From Gammaproteobacteria bacterium (GTDB taxonomy: Bacteria; Pseudomonadota; Gammaproteobacteria; Pseudomonadales; Pseudohongiellaceae): a stretch of 64,000 nt of DNA. Both the position numbers and the translations under genes were made by a program. Positions 45,905-54,770 of the stretch are shown one piece after another. Each line of letters begins with the position of its first letter. Position 1 is the stretch's first letter. Below the pieces are notes generated by a model. It was not told the origin of the DNA. It did no database searches and saw only the letters and a list, made by a program, of their open reading frames with translations. Where the stretch lies: positions 1-64,000 of the forward strand of contig JAFMKB010000002.1 of assembly GCA_017853205.1 (NCBI GenBank), in the 5' to 3' direction.

Positions 45905-47155
45905 ATGAAACTCATTAGATCATTTCGCGGTATTCGCCCGCTTGCGCAGCACGCCGCAAAAGTCGCCTCGCATCCTTACGATGTGCTAAACAGAGAAGAG
46001 GCCTATGAGCTTGCTAAGGACAATGCTTATAGCTTTTTGCATATCAACAAGCCTGAAGTCGACATGCCAACAGAGGTTGATGTTTACGATGCGAGTGTCT
46101 ATGCCAAAGGCCGCGAGAATCTAGATCGGTTTATTCGCGAAGGTACGCTCAAGCAAGATGATAAGGCTACGCTCTACGTTTACAAACAAGTCATGGGCGA
46201 TCATCAACAGATTGGTCTTGTAGCAGTCGCCTCGGTGGATGCCTATGATCATGATCTCATTAAGAAACATGAGTTTACTCGACCCGTTAAAGAAGACGAT
46301 CGGGTGAATCATATGGATGCGCTCGACGCGCAAGTGGGTCCTGTGTTTCTTACCTACAAAGCGCAAGCTTCGATAGATTCCCTCATAGAGCAAGTCATAA
46401 GCGACGAACCAGAATATGATTTCGAAGCGGACGATGCCACGAGGCATGTCTTTTGGGTTATTCGTGATGAAGACCTTGTCTCTGCTATTGAAGGTGAGGT
46501 CAATGCGTTGGAGTGTCTTTATGTCGCTGATGGGCATCACCGCTCAGCCGCTGCATCGCGTGTAAAGAAAATGCGGCACCAGACAAATCCAAATCATACA
46601 GGAGAGGAGCCTTACAACTATTTTCTCACTGTGTTGTTTCCGCACAATCAGATGCAAATCCTCGACTACAACCGCTTGGTTGCAAATTTAAATGGTCACA
46701 GTGTGAACGAATTTCTTGGGGCGCTTGCCGAAAATTTTGACATAGAGTTGGTCGAGGGTCAGGCGAAACCTAGCAAGGCTCGTGAATTTGGTTTCTACGC
46801 TGGGCAGCAGTGGTATCTATTGAGTGCAAATTCGAATCTGCTCGAGAAAATAGATGCCAACGATCCGGTTGCAAGTCTCGATGTGAGCATTTTGCAGGAC
46901 TTTGTATTCGCGCCTCTCCTTAACATTGTCGATCAGCGCACGGATAAGAATGTCGATTTTGTTGGAGGCATCCGCGGCCTGGCAGAACTCGAGCGCCGCA
47001 CAGCCGGCGATGTATGGCAGGCGGCATTCGCGCTTTATCCAACTTCAATCGAGAGTCTTATGGATATAGCCGACGCCGGTGAGGTCATGCCGCCAAAATC
47101 GACGTGGTTTGAACCGAAGCTTAAAAGCGGGCTGGTTATCCATTCATTAAAGTAG
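45905..47155 (+). CDS. DUF1015 family protein
   Basis: IRSFRGIRPLAQHAAKVASHPYDVLNREEAYELAKDNAYSFLHINKPEVD...LYVADGHHRSAAASRV. Confidence 0.85.
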   Translation: MKLIRSFRGIRPLAQHAAKVASHPYDVLNREEAYELAKDNAYSFLHINKPEVDMPTEVDVYDASVYAKGRENLDRFIREGTLKQDDKATLYVYKQVMGDHQQIGLVAVASVDAYDHDLIKKHEFTRPVKEDDRVNHMDALDAQVGPVFLTYKAQASIDSLIEQVISDEPEYDFEADDATRHVFWVIRDEDLVSAIEGEVNALECLYVADGHHRSAAASRVKKMRHQTNPNHTGEEPYNYFLTVLFPHNQMQILDYNRLVANLNGHSVNEFLGALAENFDIELVEGQAKPSKAREFGFYAGQQWYLLSANSNLLEKIDANDPVASLDVSILQDFVFAPLLNIVDQRTDKNVDFVGGIRGLAELERRTAGDVWQAAFALYPTSIESLMDIADAGEVMPPKSTWFEPKLKSGLVIHSLK

Positions 47156-47170
47156 CAGCCCTGGCATAAG

Positions 47171-47203
47171 AAAATGACGCTGCATCACTGCAGCGTCATT
47201 TTT
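47171..47203. terminator. Bidirectional terminator between convergent DUF1015 gene and hsp20
   Basis: AAAATGACGCTGCA-tcac-TGCAGCGTCATTTTT. Confidence 0.9.
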
Positions 47204-47259
47204 GAGCATTTATTTAGTCTGCCGAAAGAAAATCAATCGGGCTTGTCGAGTATTTGCTT

Positions 47260-47724
47260 TTAAGCCGCAGACTGTTTGCCGAGGTCGACAAGCTTAGGCT
47301 TTTCGGCATTAATAGGTATCTGCTTAGGCCGCATCGCTTCGGGAATTACCCGTACAAGGTCGATGTGGAGCAATCCATTAGCCAAGGTTGCGCCCACTAC
47401 CTCAACATGGTCTGCGAGTTGAAAGCGGCGCTCGAAGTTACGCGCGGCAATGCCTTGGTGTAGGAAGTTTCGAGTTTCCTCGTTAGCCTCTTTCTTGCCC
47501 TTAACTGTAAGGGTCTGTTTCTCCGACTGAATCTCTAACTCGTCCTCGACGAAGCCGGCAATAGCCATAGTGATTTGGTATTTATCCTTGTCTATCAACT
47601 CGATGTTGTAAGGCGGATAGCTAGGTTGGCTCGCGTCGTTGCGGTTTACTGCATCGAGTAGAGACGACAGGTGGTCGAAGCCAATGGTAGAACGGTAAAG
47701 GGGTGAAAAATCAAAATTACGCAT
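47260..47724 (-). CDS. ibpA: Hsp20/IbpA family small heat-shock protein
   Basis: MRNFDFSPLYRSTIGFDHLSSLLDAV...YPPYNIELIDKDKYQITMAIAGF...LTVKGKKE; start corrected to Met at 47724. Confidence 0.93.
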   Translation of the reverse strand: MRNFDFSPLYRSTIGFDHLSSLLDAVNRNDASQPSYPPYNIELIDKDKYQITMAIAGFVEDELEIQSEKQTLTVKGKKEANEETRNFLHQGIAARNFERRFQLADHVEVVGATLANGLLHIDLVRVIPEAMRPKQIPINAEKPKLVDLGKQSAA

Positions 47725-47820
47725 GTCATATCCTCGCAATAAAGCAATATGTTTTAAGGTTATGCCTACCCTTGCATAGGGCTAGGCGATTGGGCGGTCT
47801 CCTATGAGCACCGCCTAATC
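47725..47820 (-). promoter_or_regulatory. Candidate ROSE-type RNA thermometer in the hsp20 5' UTR (three successive hairpins)
   Basis: Minus strand: GATTAGGCGGT...ACCGCCCAATC, GCCTAGCCCT...AGGGTAGGC, and SD-masking CATATTGCTTTATTGCGAGGATATG containing TTGCT (ROSE UYGCU) opposite the GAGGA SD. Confidence 0.75.
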
Positions 47821-47822
47821 CC

Positions 47823-47851
47823 TATATGCTGCGTAACTTATTTATTTCAAG
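47823..47851 (-). promoter_or_regulatory. Candidate RpoH (sigma-32) promoter for hsp20
   Basis: Minus strand CTTGAAA (47851-47845), 16 bp spacer, CATATA; strong -35, weak -10. Confidence 0.45.
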
Positions 47852-47867
47852 TCTTGTCGACTATTTT

Positions 47868-49316
47868 TTAGATGACAAGCATATCCATAAACTCGTTTAC
47901 CGGCGTCGCCTCGAGCTTCGCCTGGTCTTTGCAAAGTGCGAAAATCTCTTTGCATCGCTTAGCTGGGAAGCGGGTTGCAAGGTTGGCTTTAAATTTGTCT
48001 TCGAGCAAAGGAATGCCTTCTTCGCGGCGGCGACGATGACCGACAGGGTAGTTAATTTCGATTTTGTCGGAACAGCCGCCATCTTTGAAATACACCTGCA
48101 ACGCGTTCGCAATGGAGCGTTTTTCAGGTTCTAGGTATTCCTTGGTGTAAGTTGGGTTTTCGTGTATCTCCATTTTTTCGCGTAGCTCATCGATTATCGG
48201 ATTGGCTTCATGGAAACTGTCTTCATAGTGTTCGGCGACGAGATTGCCAAATGCCAGCGGTACTGCTGTCATGTATTGCAAACAGTGATCACGGTCGGCC
48301 GGATTATTTAGCGGTCCTGATTTGCTAATAATTCGAATCGCCGACTCATGGGTATGAATAACGATTTTCTCGATATCGTGTAAACGATCTTTAACCTGGG
48401 GATGCAAACGCACGGCTGCTTCGGCTGCTGTTTGTGAATGGAATTCCGCAGGGAAAGAAATTTTGAACAGAATATTTTCCATCACGTAGTTGCCGTAAGG
48501 GCGAGTGAATTCGAATTCTTTGCCCTTGAACGACACATCATAGAAGCCCCAAGTTGGCGCGGAAAGGACGCTCGGGTAGCCTATCTCACCTCGCATTGTA
48601 AAGTCGGCAAGCCGAACTGCGCGTGAAGTAGCATCGCCTGCCGCCCATGACTTACGAGGACCCGCGTTGGGTGAATGACGGTAGGTACGCAGGCTCGAGC
48701 CGTCAAGCCAGGCCTGAGAAAGTGCGTCGATGATCTGCTCGCGCGAACCGCCCATCATCTTTGTTGCGACGGCGGTCGATGCCACTCGAACGAGCAGAAC
48801 GTGGCATAGACCAACTCGATTGAAACTGTTTTCGAGCGCGATTACGCCCTGTATCTCGTGGGCCTTAATCATCGCAGTTAAGACGTCACGCATGGTGAGA
48901 GGAGCTTTGCCCGCTGCAATATTCTGCTGTGACAGGTAGTCAGCGATAGCGAGAATGGCACCAAGGTTATCCGAGGGGTGGCCCCATTCTGCGGCTAGCC
49001 ATGTGTCGTTGTAGTCGAGCCAACGGACGATACAACCTATGTCCCACGCAGCTTTTACCGGATCTAGACGGAACTGCGTACCGGGAACTCGAGCACCGTT
49101 AGGTACAATAGTGCCTTCGGCGAGTGGGCCTAGGAGTTTGGTGCACTCCGGAAAACGCAGCGCGAGAAGTCCGCAACCGAGCGTATCCATAAGACAATTG
49201 CGGGCGGTGTCATACGCTTCGGTTGAGTCGATTTCGTAGTCGCAGACATAGTTGGCGATGTCGACGAGTACCTGATCGGGATCTGGGCGGTTATTGAGTT
49301 CTACATTTGCTGACAC
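47868..49316 (-). CDS. prpD: 2-methylcitrate dehydratase (PrpD)
   Basis: [27 protein letters not shown]...[32 protein letters not shown]; next to prpC and prpB. Confidence 0.95.
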   Translation of the reverse strand: MSANVELNNRPDPDQVLVDIANYVCDYEIDSTEAYDTARNCLMDTLGCGLLALRFPECTKLLGPLAEGTIVPNGARVPGTQFRLDPVKAAWDIGCIVRWLDYNDTWLAAEWGHPSDNLGAILAIADYLSQQNIAAGKAPLTMRDVLTAMIKAHEIQGVIALENSFNRVGLCHVLLVRVASTAVATKMMGGSREQIIDALSQAWLDGSSLRTYRHSPNAGPRKSWAAGDATSRAVRLADFTMRGEIGYPSVLSAPTWGFYDVSFKGKEFEFTRPYGNYVMENILFKISFPAEFHSQTAAEAAVRLHPQVKDRLHDIEKIVIHTHESAIRIISKSGPLNNPADRDHCLQYMTAVPLAFGNLVAEHYEDSFHEANPIIDELREKMEIHENPTYTKEYLEPEKRSIANALQVYFKDGGCSDKIEINYPVGHRRRREEGIPLLEDKFKANLATRFPAKRCKEIFALCKDQAKLEATPVNEFMDMLVI

Positions 49317-49406
49317 AGTTAATTCCTTTTGTGATTTTGATTGGTTTGGTTATGGCCTTATGCGGTTGGGACGCTGGTCTCATTAGAGCCTCACAGGGTG
49401 GGGCTG

Positions 49407-50531
49407 CTAACGGTCAGCAATATCCACCCAAGTCGAGATCTCGGGGCCGATATAATCAGCACTCGGCCGGATGATTCTGTTATTCGCTCGCTGCTCTTTG
49501 ACGTGTGCTGCCCAGCCTGTGAGGCGTGACATAACGAATATCGGCGTGAACAGCTTGGTGGGTATCCCCATAAAATGGTAAGCAGACGCATGGAAAAAAT
49601 CCGCGTTGCAAAAGAGCTTTTTCTCGCGCCACATGACTTCTTCGCAGCGCACCGAAACTGGATAGAGTGTGTCATCGCCGACTTCAGCAGCAAGTTTTTC
49701 GCTCCACTTTTTGATAATCGTATTGCGCGGATCGGACTCGCTGTAGATCGCATGGCCGAAGCCCATGATCTTATCCTTGCGGGCGAGCATGCCCAGAATC
49801 TCCGACTCAGCCTGCTCGGGACTCGTCCAGTCTTCGATCATTTCCATAGCAGCTTCATTTGCGCCGCCGTGCAAAGGTCCGCGCAATGAGCCAATGGCTG
49901 CTGTGATGCAGGAGTGTATGTCCGAGAGCGTCGAGGCGCAGACGCGCGCTGTGAAGGTTGAAGCGTTAAATTCGTGTTCAGCATAGAGGATTAACGAGAC
50001 ATTCATAACTCGTTCGAAAAGCTCGCTCGGTGCCTCGCCGCTGAGCATATGGAGGAAATGTCCACCGATGGAAGAATCGTCAAGCGCGGTGTCGATGCGC
50101 ACGCCGTCATGGGAGAAGCGATACCAGTAGCAAATAATAGCGGGGAGTAGGGCGAGCAACCTGTCGATCGCATCGTCCTGTTGCGCGAAGTCAGTCTCTG
50201 TCTCCAGATTGCCGAGCATCGAACAGCCTGTGCGCATGACGTCCATCGGGTGTGCAGAGGCTGGAATGCGTTCCAATACTTCTTTAAGTGCGTCAGGGAG
50301 TGAGCGCAGTGATAGCAATTTTGTGGTGTAAGCAGTCAGCTCCGCTTGGTTTGGCAAGTGTCCTTTCAAGAGTAGGAACGCCACTTCTTCGAACTTCGCT
50401 TTCTCGGCGAGTTCACTTATGTCATAGCCTCGGTAGGTGAGGCCTGTGCCAGTTTTGCCGACGGTGCAAAGTGCCGTTTCGCCTGCAACTTGGCCGCGAA
50501 GGCCTGCGCCGCTTAGTTTCTTTTCTGCCAT
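49407..50531 (-). CDS. prpC: 2-methylcitrate synthase (PrpC)
   Basis: GLRGQVAGETALCTVGKTGTGLTYRGYDI...GFGHAIYSESDPRNTIIKKW; citrate synthase fold. Confidence 0.94.
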   Translation of the reverse strand: MAEKKLSGAGLRGQVAGETALCTVGKTGTGLTYRGYDISELAEKAKFEEVAFLLLKGHLPNQAELTAYTTKLLSLRSLPDALKEVLERIPASAHPMDVMRTGCSMLGNLETETDFAQQDDAIDRLLALLPAIICYWYRFSHDGVRIDTALDDSSIGGHFLHMLSGEAPSELFERVMNVSLILYAEHEFNASTFTARVCASTLSDIHSCITAAIGSLRGPLHGGANEAAMEMIEDWTSPEQAESEILGMLARKDKIMGFGHAIYSESDPRNTIIKKWSEKLAAEVGDDTLYPVSVRCEEVMWREKKLFCNADFFHASAYHFMGIPTKLFTPIFVMSRLTGWAAHVKEQRANNRIIRPSADYIGPEISTWVDIADR

Positions 50532-50663
50532 TGTGTTTTCCTCTCACGTATCTGTGATTTTTTGCGAGCGAAGTGGTTTCTCGCCTAGTATTCTTGGGTT
50601 CAGCTACTTGTCTTATTGCCTCGTCTGCGATCTCGCTCGAGGTCCCCGCCAAGCGGAGCGTGA

Positions 50664-51545
50664 CTAGGACGTTTCTGAGTCGAAGAGCGCGTCAAGTTTC
50701 TTTTCATACGCGTGGTAGCCGAGAACTTCATAGAGCTCCATTCGGGTCTGCATTTTGTCGACGACTGCTTTCTGATCCCCGTCGATCGCAATAGCTTGAT
50801 AGACCTCTAACGCTGCTTTGCTCATGGCTCTAAACGCGCTAAGCGGATAAAGCACCATGCCAACGCCTTGCACTGCAAGCTCTTCGCAGTTAAACAGGGG
50901 AGTTTGGCCGAATTCAGTGATATTGGCGAGAATAGGCACGTTCACCGCGTCGGCAAATTGTCTGTACTGTTCGAGGTCATTTATCGCTTCGGGGAAGATA
51001 GCATCGGCGCCTGCCTCCACGCAGGCAATGGCGCGTTCGATAGCCGAGTCCATGCCCTCGACCGCGAGGGCGTCGGTGCGCGCCATAATGAAGAAATCAT
51101 CATCAGAGCGAGCATCGACAGCGGCCTTCACTCGGTCAACCATCTCTGATTGCGACACGATTGCTTTATTAGGGCGATGACCGCAGCGCTTTTGGGCAAC
51201 CTGGTCTTCCAAATGAACCGCTGCCGCACCGGCTTTTTCCATCGCTTTAATCGTGCGTGCGATGTTGAAAGCGCCACCCCAGCCGGTGTCGATATCGACA
51301 AGAAGAGGGATCTCGCTTGCATTGCTAATGCGCTCAACATCGGCGATCACATCGTTGAGGCTTGTGATACCCAGATCAGGAAGTCCGTAGGAGGCATTCG
51401 CGACACCGCCACCCGACAGGTAAATCGCCTTATGACCTGCGTCTTGGGCAAGCATTGCGCAGTAGGCATTGATTGCGCCAACTATTTGAAGGGGATTGTT
51501 GTCTTTTAAGGCTTGGCGAAATTTAGCGCCCTGTGAAATTTTCAT
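50664..51545 (-). CDS. prpB: Methylisocitrate lyase (PrpB)
   Basis: [44 protein letters not shown]...[17 protein letters not shown]. Confidence 0.96.
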   Translation of the reverse strand: MKISQGAKFRQALKDNNPLQIVGAINAYCAMLAQDAGHKAIYLSGGGVANASYGLPDLGITSLNDVIADVERISNASEIPLLVDIDTGWGGAFNIARTIKAMEKAGAAAVHLEDQVAQKRCGHRPNKAIVSQSEMVDRVKAAVDARSDDDFFIMARTDALAVEGMDSAIERAIACVEAGADAIFPEAINDLEQYRQFADAVNVPILANITEFGQTPLFNCEELAVQGVGMVLYPLSAFRAMSKAALEVYQAIAIDGDQKAVVDKMQTRMELYEVLGYHAYEKKLDALFDSETS

Positions 51546-51619
51546 GCGTGCTCCTTAACATAATTAAAACTGGGATACTCATCTTAAAGTCTGCCTGGCT
51601 CAGACCAGCTTTGGCGGGC

Positions 51620-52366
51620 TTACGAGCCAACGTCAATGGGGTTTAGCTCGGAATCATGATCTAACTGCGCCAATAAGGTCGCTTTGGCGCTAGCAATGTG
51701 GCGGCGCATCAATAGCTCTGCCAACATTGCGTCGCGCTCTTCGATCGCATCGACGATACGGTGATGTTCTTTGAACGCCTGCGCCGGGCGCGATGGCTGA
51801 CTACTTGTCTGCACGCGATAGAGCCTCAATAAGTGATAGAGCTCGTCGCAGAGGAGATTGAACAGGCGCGTATTGCCGCTAAGAGAGACAATAAGGTAAT
51901 GGAAATCGAGATCGCCTTCCTTCTGATAGTAGCGCTTGCCATCTTCAGACTCTATCTGAGCTTCATGGCGCGCGAGAAGGGCGCGCAGTCGGTCACAGTC
52001 GGCAGAGGTAGCGCGTTCGGCTGCGAGTCCGCAAGCTAGTCCTTCGAGTGCTTCGCGAATCTCATAGATCTCGATAGCTTTTTGAATGTCTAGCTCAACA
52101 ACGCGGGCACCAACATTAGCTTTGATCTCGACAAGTTTGCAGCCCTCTAAGCGGCGTATTGCTTCTCTCAGTGGGCCTCGGCTAATACCATAGAGTTTGC
52201 TGAGCTGAGGTTCGTTTATTTTGGAGCCGGGGGACAGCTCCCCCCGCACTATCGCGGTGCGAAGCGAATCGAAGACCGAATCGGCGCGTGTGCTGGCTGT
52301 CGCTGTGGGGAGGAGCGCCTCGGTCGGCGTGGCCTTGCCTTTAATATTGTCAACAATTGCGCTCAT
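51620..52366 (-). CDS. GntR family (FCD-type) transcriptional regulator of the prp operon
   Basis: DSLRTAIVRGELSPGSKINEPQLSKLYGISRGPLREAIRRLEGCKLVEI plus FCD-like C-terminus; immediately upstream of and co-oriented with prpBCD. Confidence 0.9.
   Translation of the reverse strand: MSAIVDNIKGKATPTEALLPTATASTRADSVFDSLRTAIVRGELSPGSKINEPQLSKLYGISRGPLREAIRRLEGCKLVEIKANVGARVVELDIQKAIEIYEIREALEGLACGLAAERATSADCDRLRALLARHEAQIESEDGKRYYQKEGDLDFHYLIVSLSGNTRLFNLLCDELYHLLRLYRVQTSSQPSRPAQAFKEHHRIVDAIEERDAMLAELLMRRHIASAKATLLAQLDHDSELNPIDVGS
52346..52357. promoter_or_regulatory. Candidate GntR operator, copy 1 (inside the first codons of the GntR gene)
   Basis: ATTGTCAACAAT palindromic half-sites ATTGT-NN-ACAAT. 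Confidence 0.55.
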
Positions 52367-52407
52367 AGAAAGCGATTATGAGCGATAAATAGCCTTTATT
52401 CAATATT

Positions 52408-52419
52408 ATTGTCTACAAT
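52408..52419. promoter_or_regulatory. Candidate GntR operator, copy 2 (upstream of the GntR gene)
   Basis: ATTGTCTACAAT, 62 bp centre-to-centre from copy 1. Confidence 0.6.
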
Positions 52420-52435
52420 TTTTGGTTTTGGCCGC

Positions 52436-52468
52436 AAAAAAAGCGCTGCCCGCGTAAGCGAGCAGCGC
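52436..52468 (-). terminator. Rho-independent terminator of the serine hydrolase gene
   Basis: Minus strand GCGCTGCTCGC-ttac-GCGGGCAGCGC-TTTTTTT. Confidence 0.9.
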
Positions 52469-52491
52469 GATATCGTTTCTAAAGCTGTGAG

Positions 52492-53820
52492 CTAGAGGCC
52501 GTTCGGCTCCATGATGGCCTGATAGAGTAGTCGGCGAGACGTTCCTCGCACATCCGGGATTCCGTTGCCGAACTGTTGAATCATACCGACAAACACAATG
52601 TTCTCGACCGGGTCGACCCAGAACCAAGTGCCTGCAGCACCCCCCCAGTAGTATTCCCCCTTCGAATAGCCCTCTGCTTCGACCGGGTCCTCAATGATTG
52701 CAAAGTCAAGCCCAAAAGTAGTGCCATTGGCGCCGAGAATGCTGTCGCTCAGCCCCTTGGGGAGCTGGTTTCTGTGCATGAGCTCGACTGTGAGTGGCGC
52801 TAAGATGCGTGCGCCGTCAAGTTCTCCACCATTGAGCAGCATCTGACTAAAGCGAAGGTAATCCATTGTCGAGCCAACGAGCCCGCCGCCCCCGCCTTCG
52901 AAATTGTGCTCGACGAGATAACTCGGGCCATTGGTAAAGCCTTCGCTTGGGAAGAGCGAGCCATCGGGACCATAGGCATAAACTTCGGCTAAACGATCTG
53001 CCTTTTCGGCAGGTACAAAGAAGTCAGTATCGATCATACCGAGTGGTTGAAAAATGTTTTCTTCGAGGAAGTCAGAGAAGCGCTGCCCAGACAATTTTTC
53101 GACCATGTAACCTTGAACGTCTACCGAGACACTGTAATGCCAGAGCGAGCCAGGCTGCTGACGTAACGGTATTTTCGCCAGTTTGTCGATCATGTCTTGA
53201 AGATTAGATGCTGGGTCCAACACGGCGGCCGCGTTATACATGTCATCGACGGGAGATTGAGAGAAAAGACCGTAGGTAAGGCCGCCCGTGTGGTTCATAA
53301 GTTCTCGCACAGTCATCGGGTGATCGGGTGCTTCGGTAATTATGTTGCCATTGTCATCCATGCCTGCGTAAACCTGCAGGTCTGCAAATTCAGGTATATG
53401 AAGAGAGACCGGGTCCGAAAGCTTAAAGAGTCCACGCTCGTAGAGAATCATCATGGCCACGCCAGTTATCGGCTTGGTCATTGAGTAGATGCGGAAAAGT
53501 GCGTCATCTGTCATGGGTGAGCCGGCAGCAATGTCGCGCTGCCCTACTGATTCGAAATGGAATATTTTGCCGTCGCGGGCGGCTGCAGTAACGACACCGG
53601 CTAGTTTTCCTTCGTCGACGAAGCTCTGCATAGCCTGGGTTAAACGCTCAAGTCGTTCCGAATCCACGCCAACAGATTCAGGAGTCGCGAATGTAAGGCC
53701 GGCCGTTGAGCGGCTTGACTGAATAGGTTGTGCTGCGCATCCGGTGAGAAAGATGAGGCTGAGTGCCAGCGCAAACACTCCGCGCCAGGTTAAATAAAGG
53801 GGGGTACTTTTCTTCTTCAT
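52492..53820 (-). CDS. Beta-lactamase-family serine hydrolase (class C/esterase EstB-like), lipoprotein
   Basis: Lipobox LIFLTGCAAQP; SMTK catalytic SxxK motif in RIYSMTKPITGVAMMILYERG; YSVSVDVQGYMVEKLSG. Confidence 0.88.
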   Translation of the reverse strand: MKKKSTPLYLTWRGVFALALSLIFLTGCAAQPIQSSRSTAGLTFATPESVGVDSERLERLTQAMQSFVDEGKLAGVVTAAARDGKIFHFESVGQRDIAAGSPMTDDALFRIYSMTKPITGVAMMILYERGLFKLSDPVSLHIPEFADLQVYAGMDDNGNIITEAPDHPMTVRELMNHTGGLTYGLFSQSPVDDMYNAAAVLDPASNLQDMIDKLAKIPLRQQPGSLWHYSVSVDVQGYMVEKLSGQRFSDFLEENIFQPLGMIDTDFFVPAEKADRLAEVYAYGPDGSLFPSEGFTNGPSYLVEHNFEGGGGGLVGSTMDYLRFSQMLLNGGELDGARILAPLTVELMHRNQLPKGLSDSILGANGTTFGLDFAIIEDPVEAEGYSKGEYYWGGAAGTWFWVDPVENIVFVGMIQQFGNGIPDVRGTSRRLLYQAIMEPNGL

Positions 53821-53952
53821 AAGGCAGTGGGCTCTTTAATTACTGAGTATGTTAACGGATTGAATGTACGGTCGGAGGATAGGCTCGACAGCAACTGTTT
53901 GTCTAGGGGATGTCGACTCGCCTAAAGCCTAGGAGATGAAGGCGCCTAAATA

Positions 53953-53984
53953 AAACCATGGTAATAATATTAATACCATGGTTT
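53953..53984. promoter_or_regulatory. Large inverted repeat upstream of the DUF2239 gene, two ACCATGGT dyads
   Basis: AAACCATGGTA-ataatattaa-TACCATGGTTT; perfect 11 bp arms in a divergent intergenic region. Confidence 0.7.
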
Positions 53985-54042
53985 AATATGACGGTAAACA
54001 ACAGGCCGGATTGCTGGCATCAACGAGAGGTAGGGGAGATCA

Positions 54043-54693
54043 ATGAGATCAACAGACTGGGAAAACCGATTTATCGCATTCGAGGGCGAGTCGCTAATCG
54101 CCGACGGAAACCAGCTCGAGGTTGCGCTTAGATTGAAAAAGCAGGGCGTGGAGCCAGCGCTGCGGCGCGGGGAGGTGCTAATTTTCGCTGGGGTCGATGG
54201 TCGTCAGATAGATTTACACCTCTCGGGTAGTGAAGCCGATATCGAGCGCCGCTATGGCGTTGCTGCGGCGACAGAGTCTGCAGCACCGATTGTGGGAGCC
54301 GGAGGAATGCCGACAATAGCGGTCACCGAGAAGAAATCGCGTGGTCGCCCGAAGCTGGGTGTTATAGGTCGCGAGGTAACGCTACTGCCAAGACATTGGG
54401 CATGGCTAGACACTCAGCGGGGTGGTGCGTCTGCAACGCTGCGTAGATTGGTCGATGCAGAGCGCAAAGCAAGCGTCGACTCTGATCAGCGGCGGGCGAG
54501 CCAAGATCGAGCGAATCGGTTTATGTCTGCTATGGCGGGTGACCTAGTAGGCTTCGAAGAGGCGACGAGGGCATTGTATGCAGGCAATCGAGAGGGATTC
54601 GAAACGGCGACTGCATCATGGGCGCATGACATTAGGCGCATTGCTGTGAGTATGGCAGTTGATGCGTTTTCAGTCAGTGACGAGCAAAGTTAG
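54043..54693 (+). CDS. DUF2239 family protein
   Basis: FEGESLIADGNQLEVALRLKKQGVEPALRRGEVLIFAGVDGRQIDLHLSGSEADIERRY...GRPKLGVIGREVTLLPRHWAWLDTQRGGASATLRRLVD. Confidence 0.8.
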   Translation: MRSTDWENRFIAFEGESLIADGNQLEVALRLKKQGVEPALRRGEVLIFAGVDGRQIDLHLSGSEADIERRYGVAAATESAAPIVGAGGMPTIAVTEKKSRGRPKLGVIGREVTLLPRHWAWLDTQRGGASATLRRLVDAERKASVDSDQRRASQDRANRFMSAMAGDLVGFEEATRALYAGNREGFETATASWAHDIRRIAVSMAVDAFSVSDEQS

Positions 54694-54770
54694 CGCCTAA
54701 GTCAGCGGGAATGCCAGTAAGGTGAGTGCTATACTGGTGTTCCTAGCGCTCAAGCCGAATTGTCGACCCT

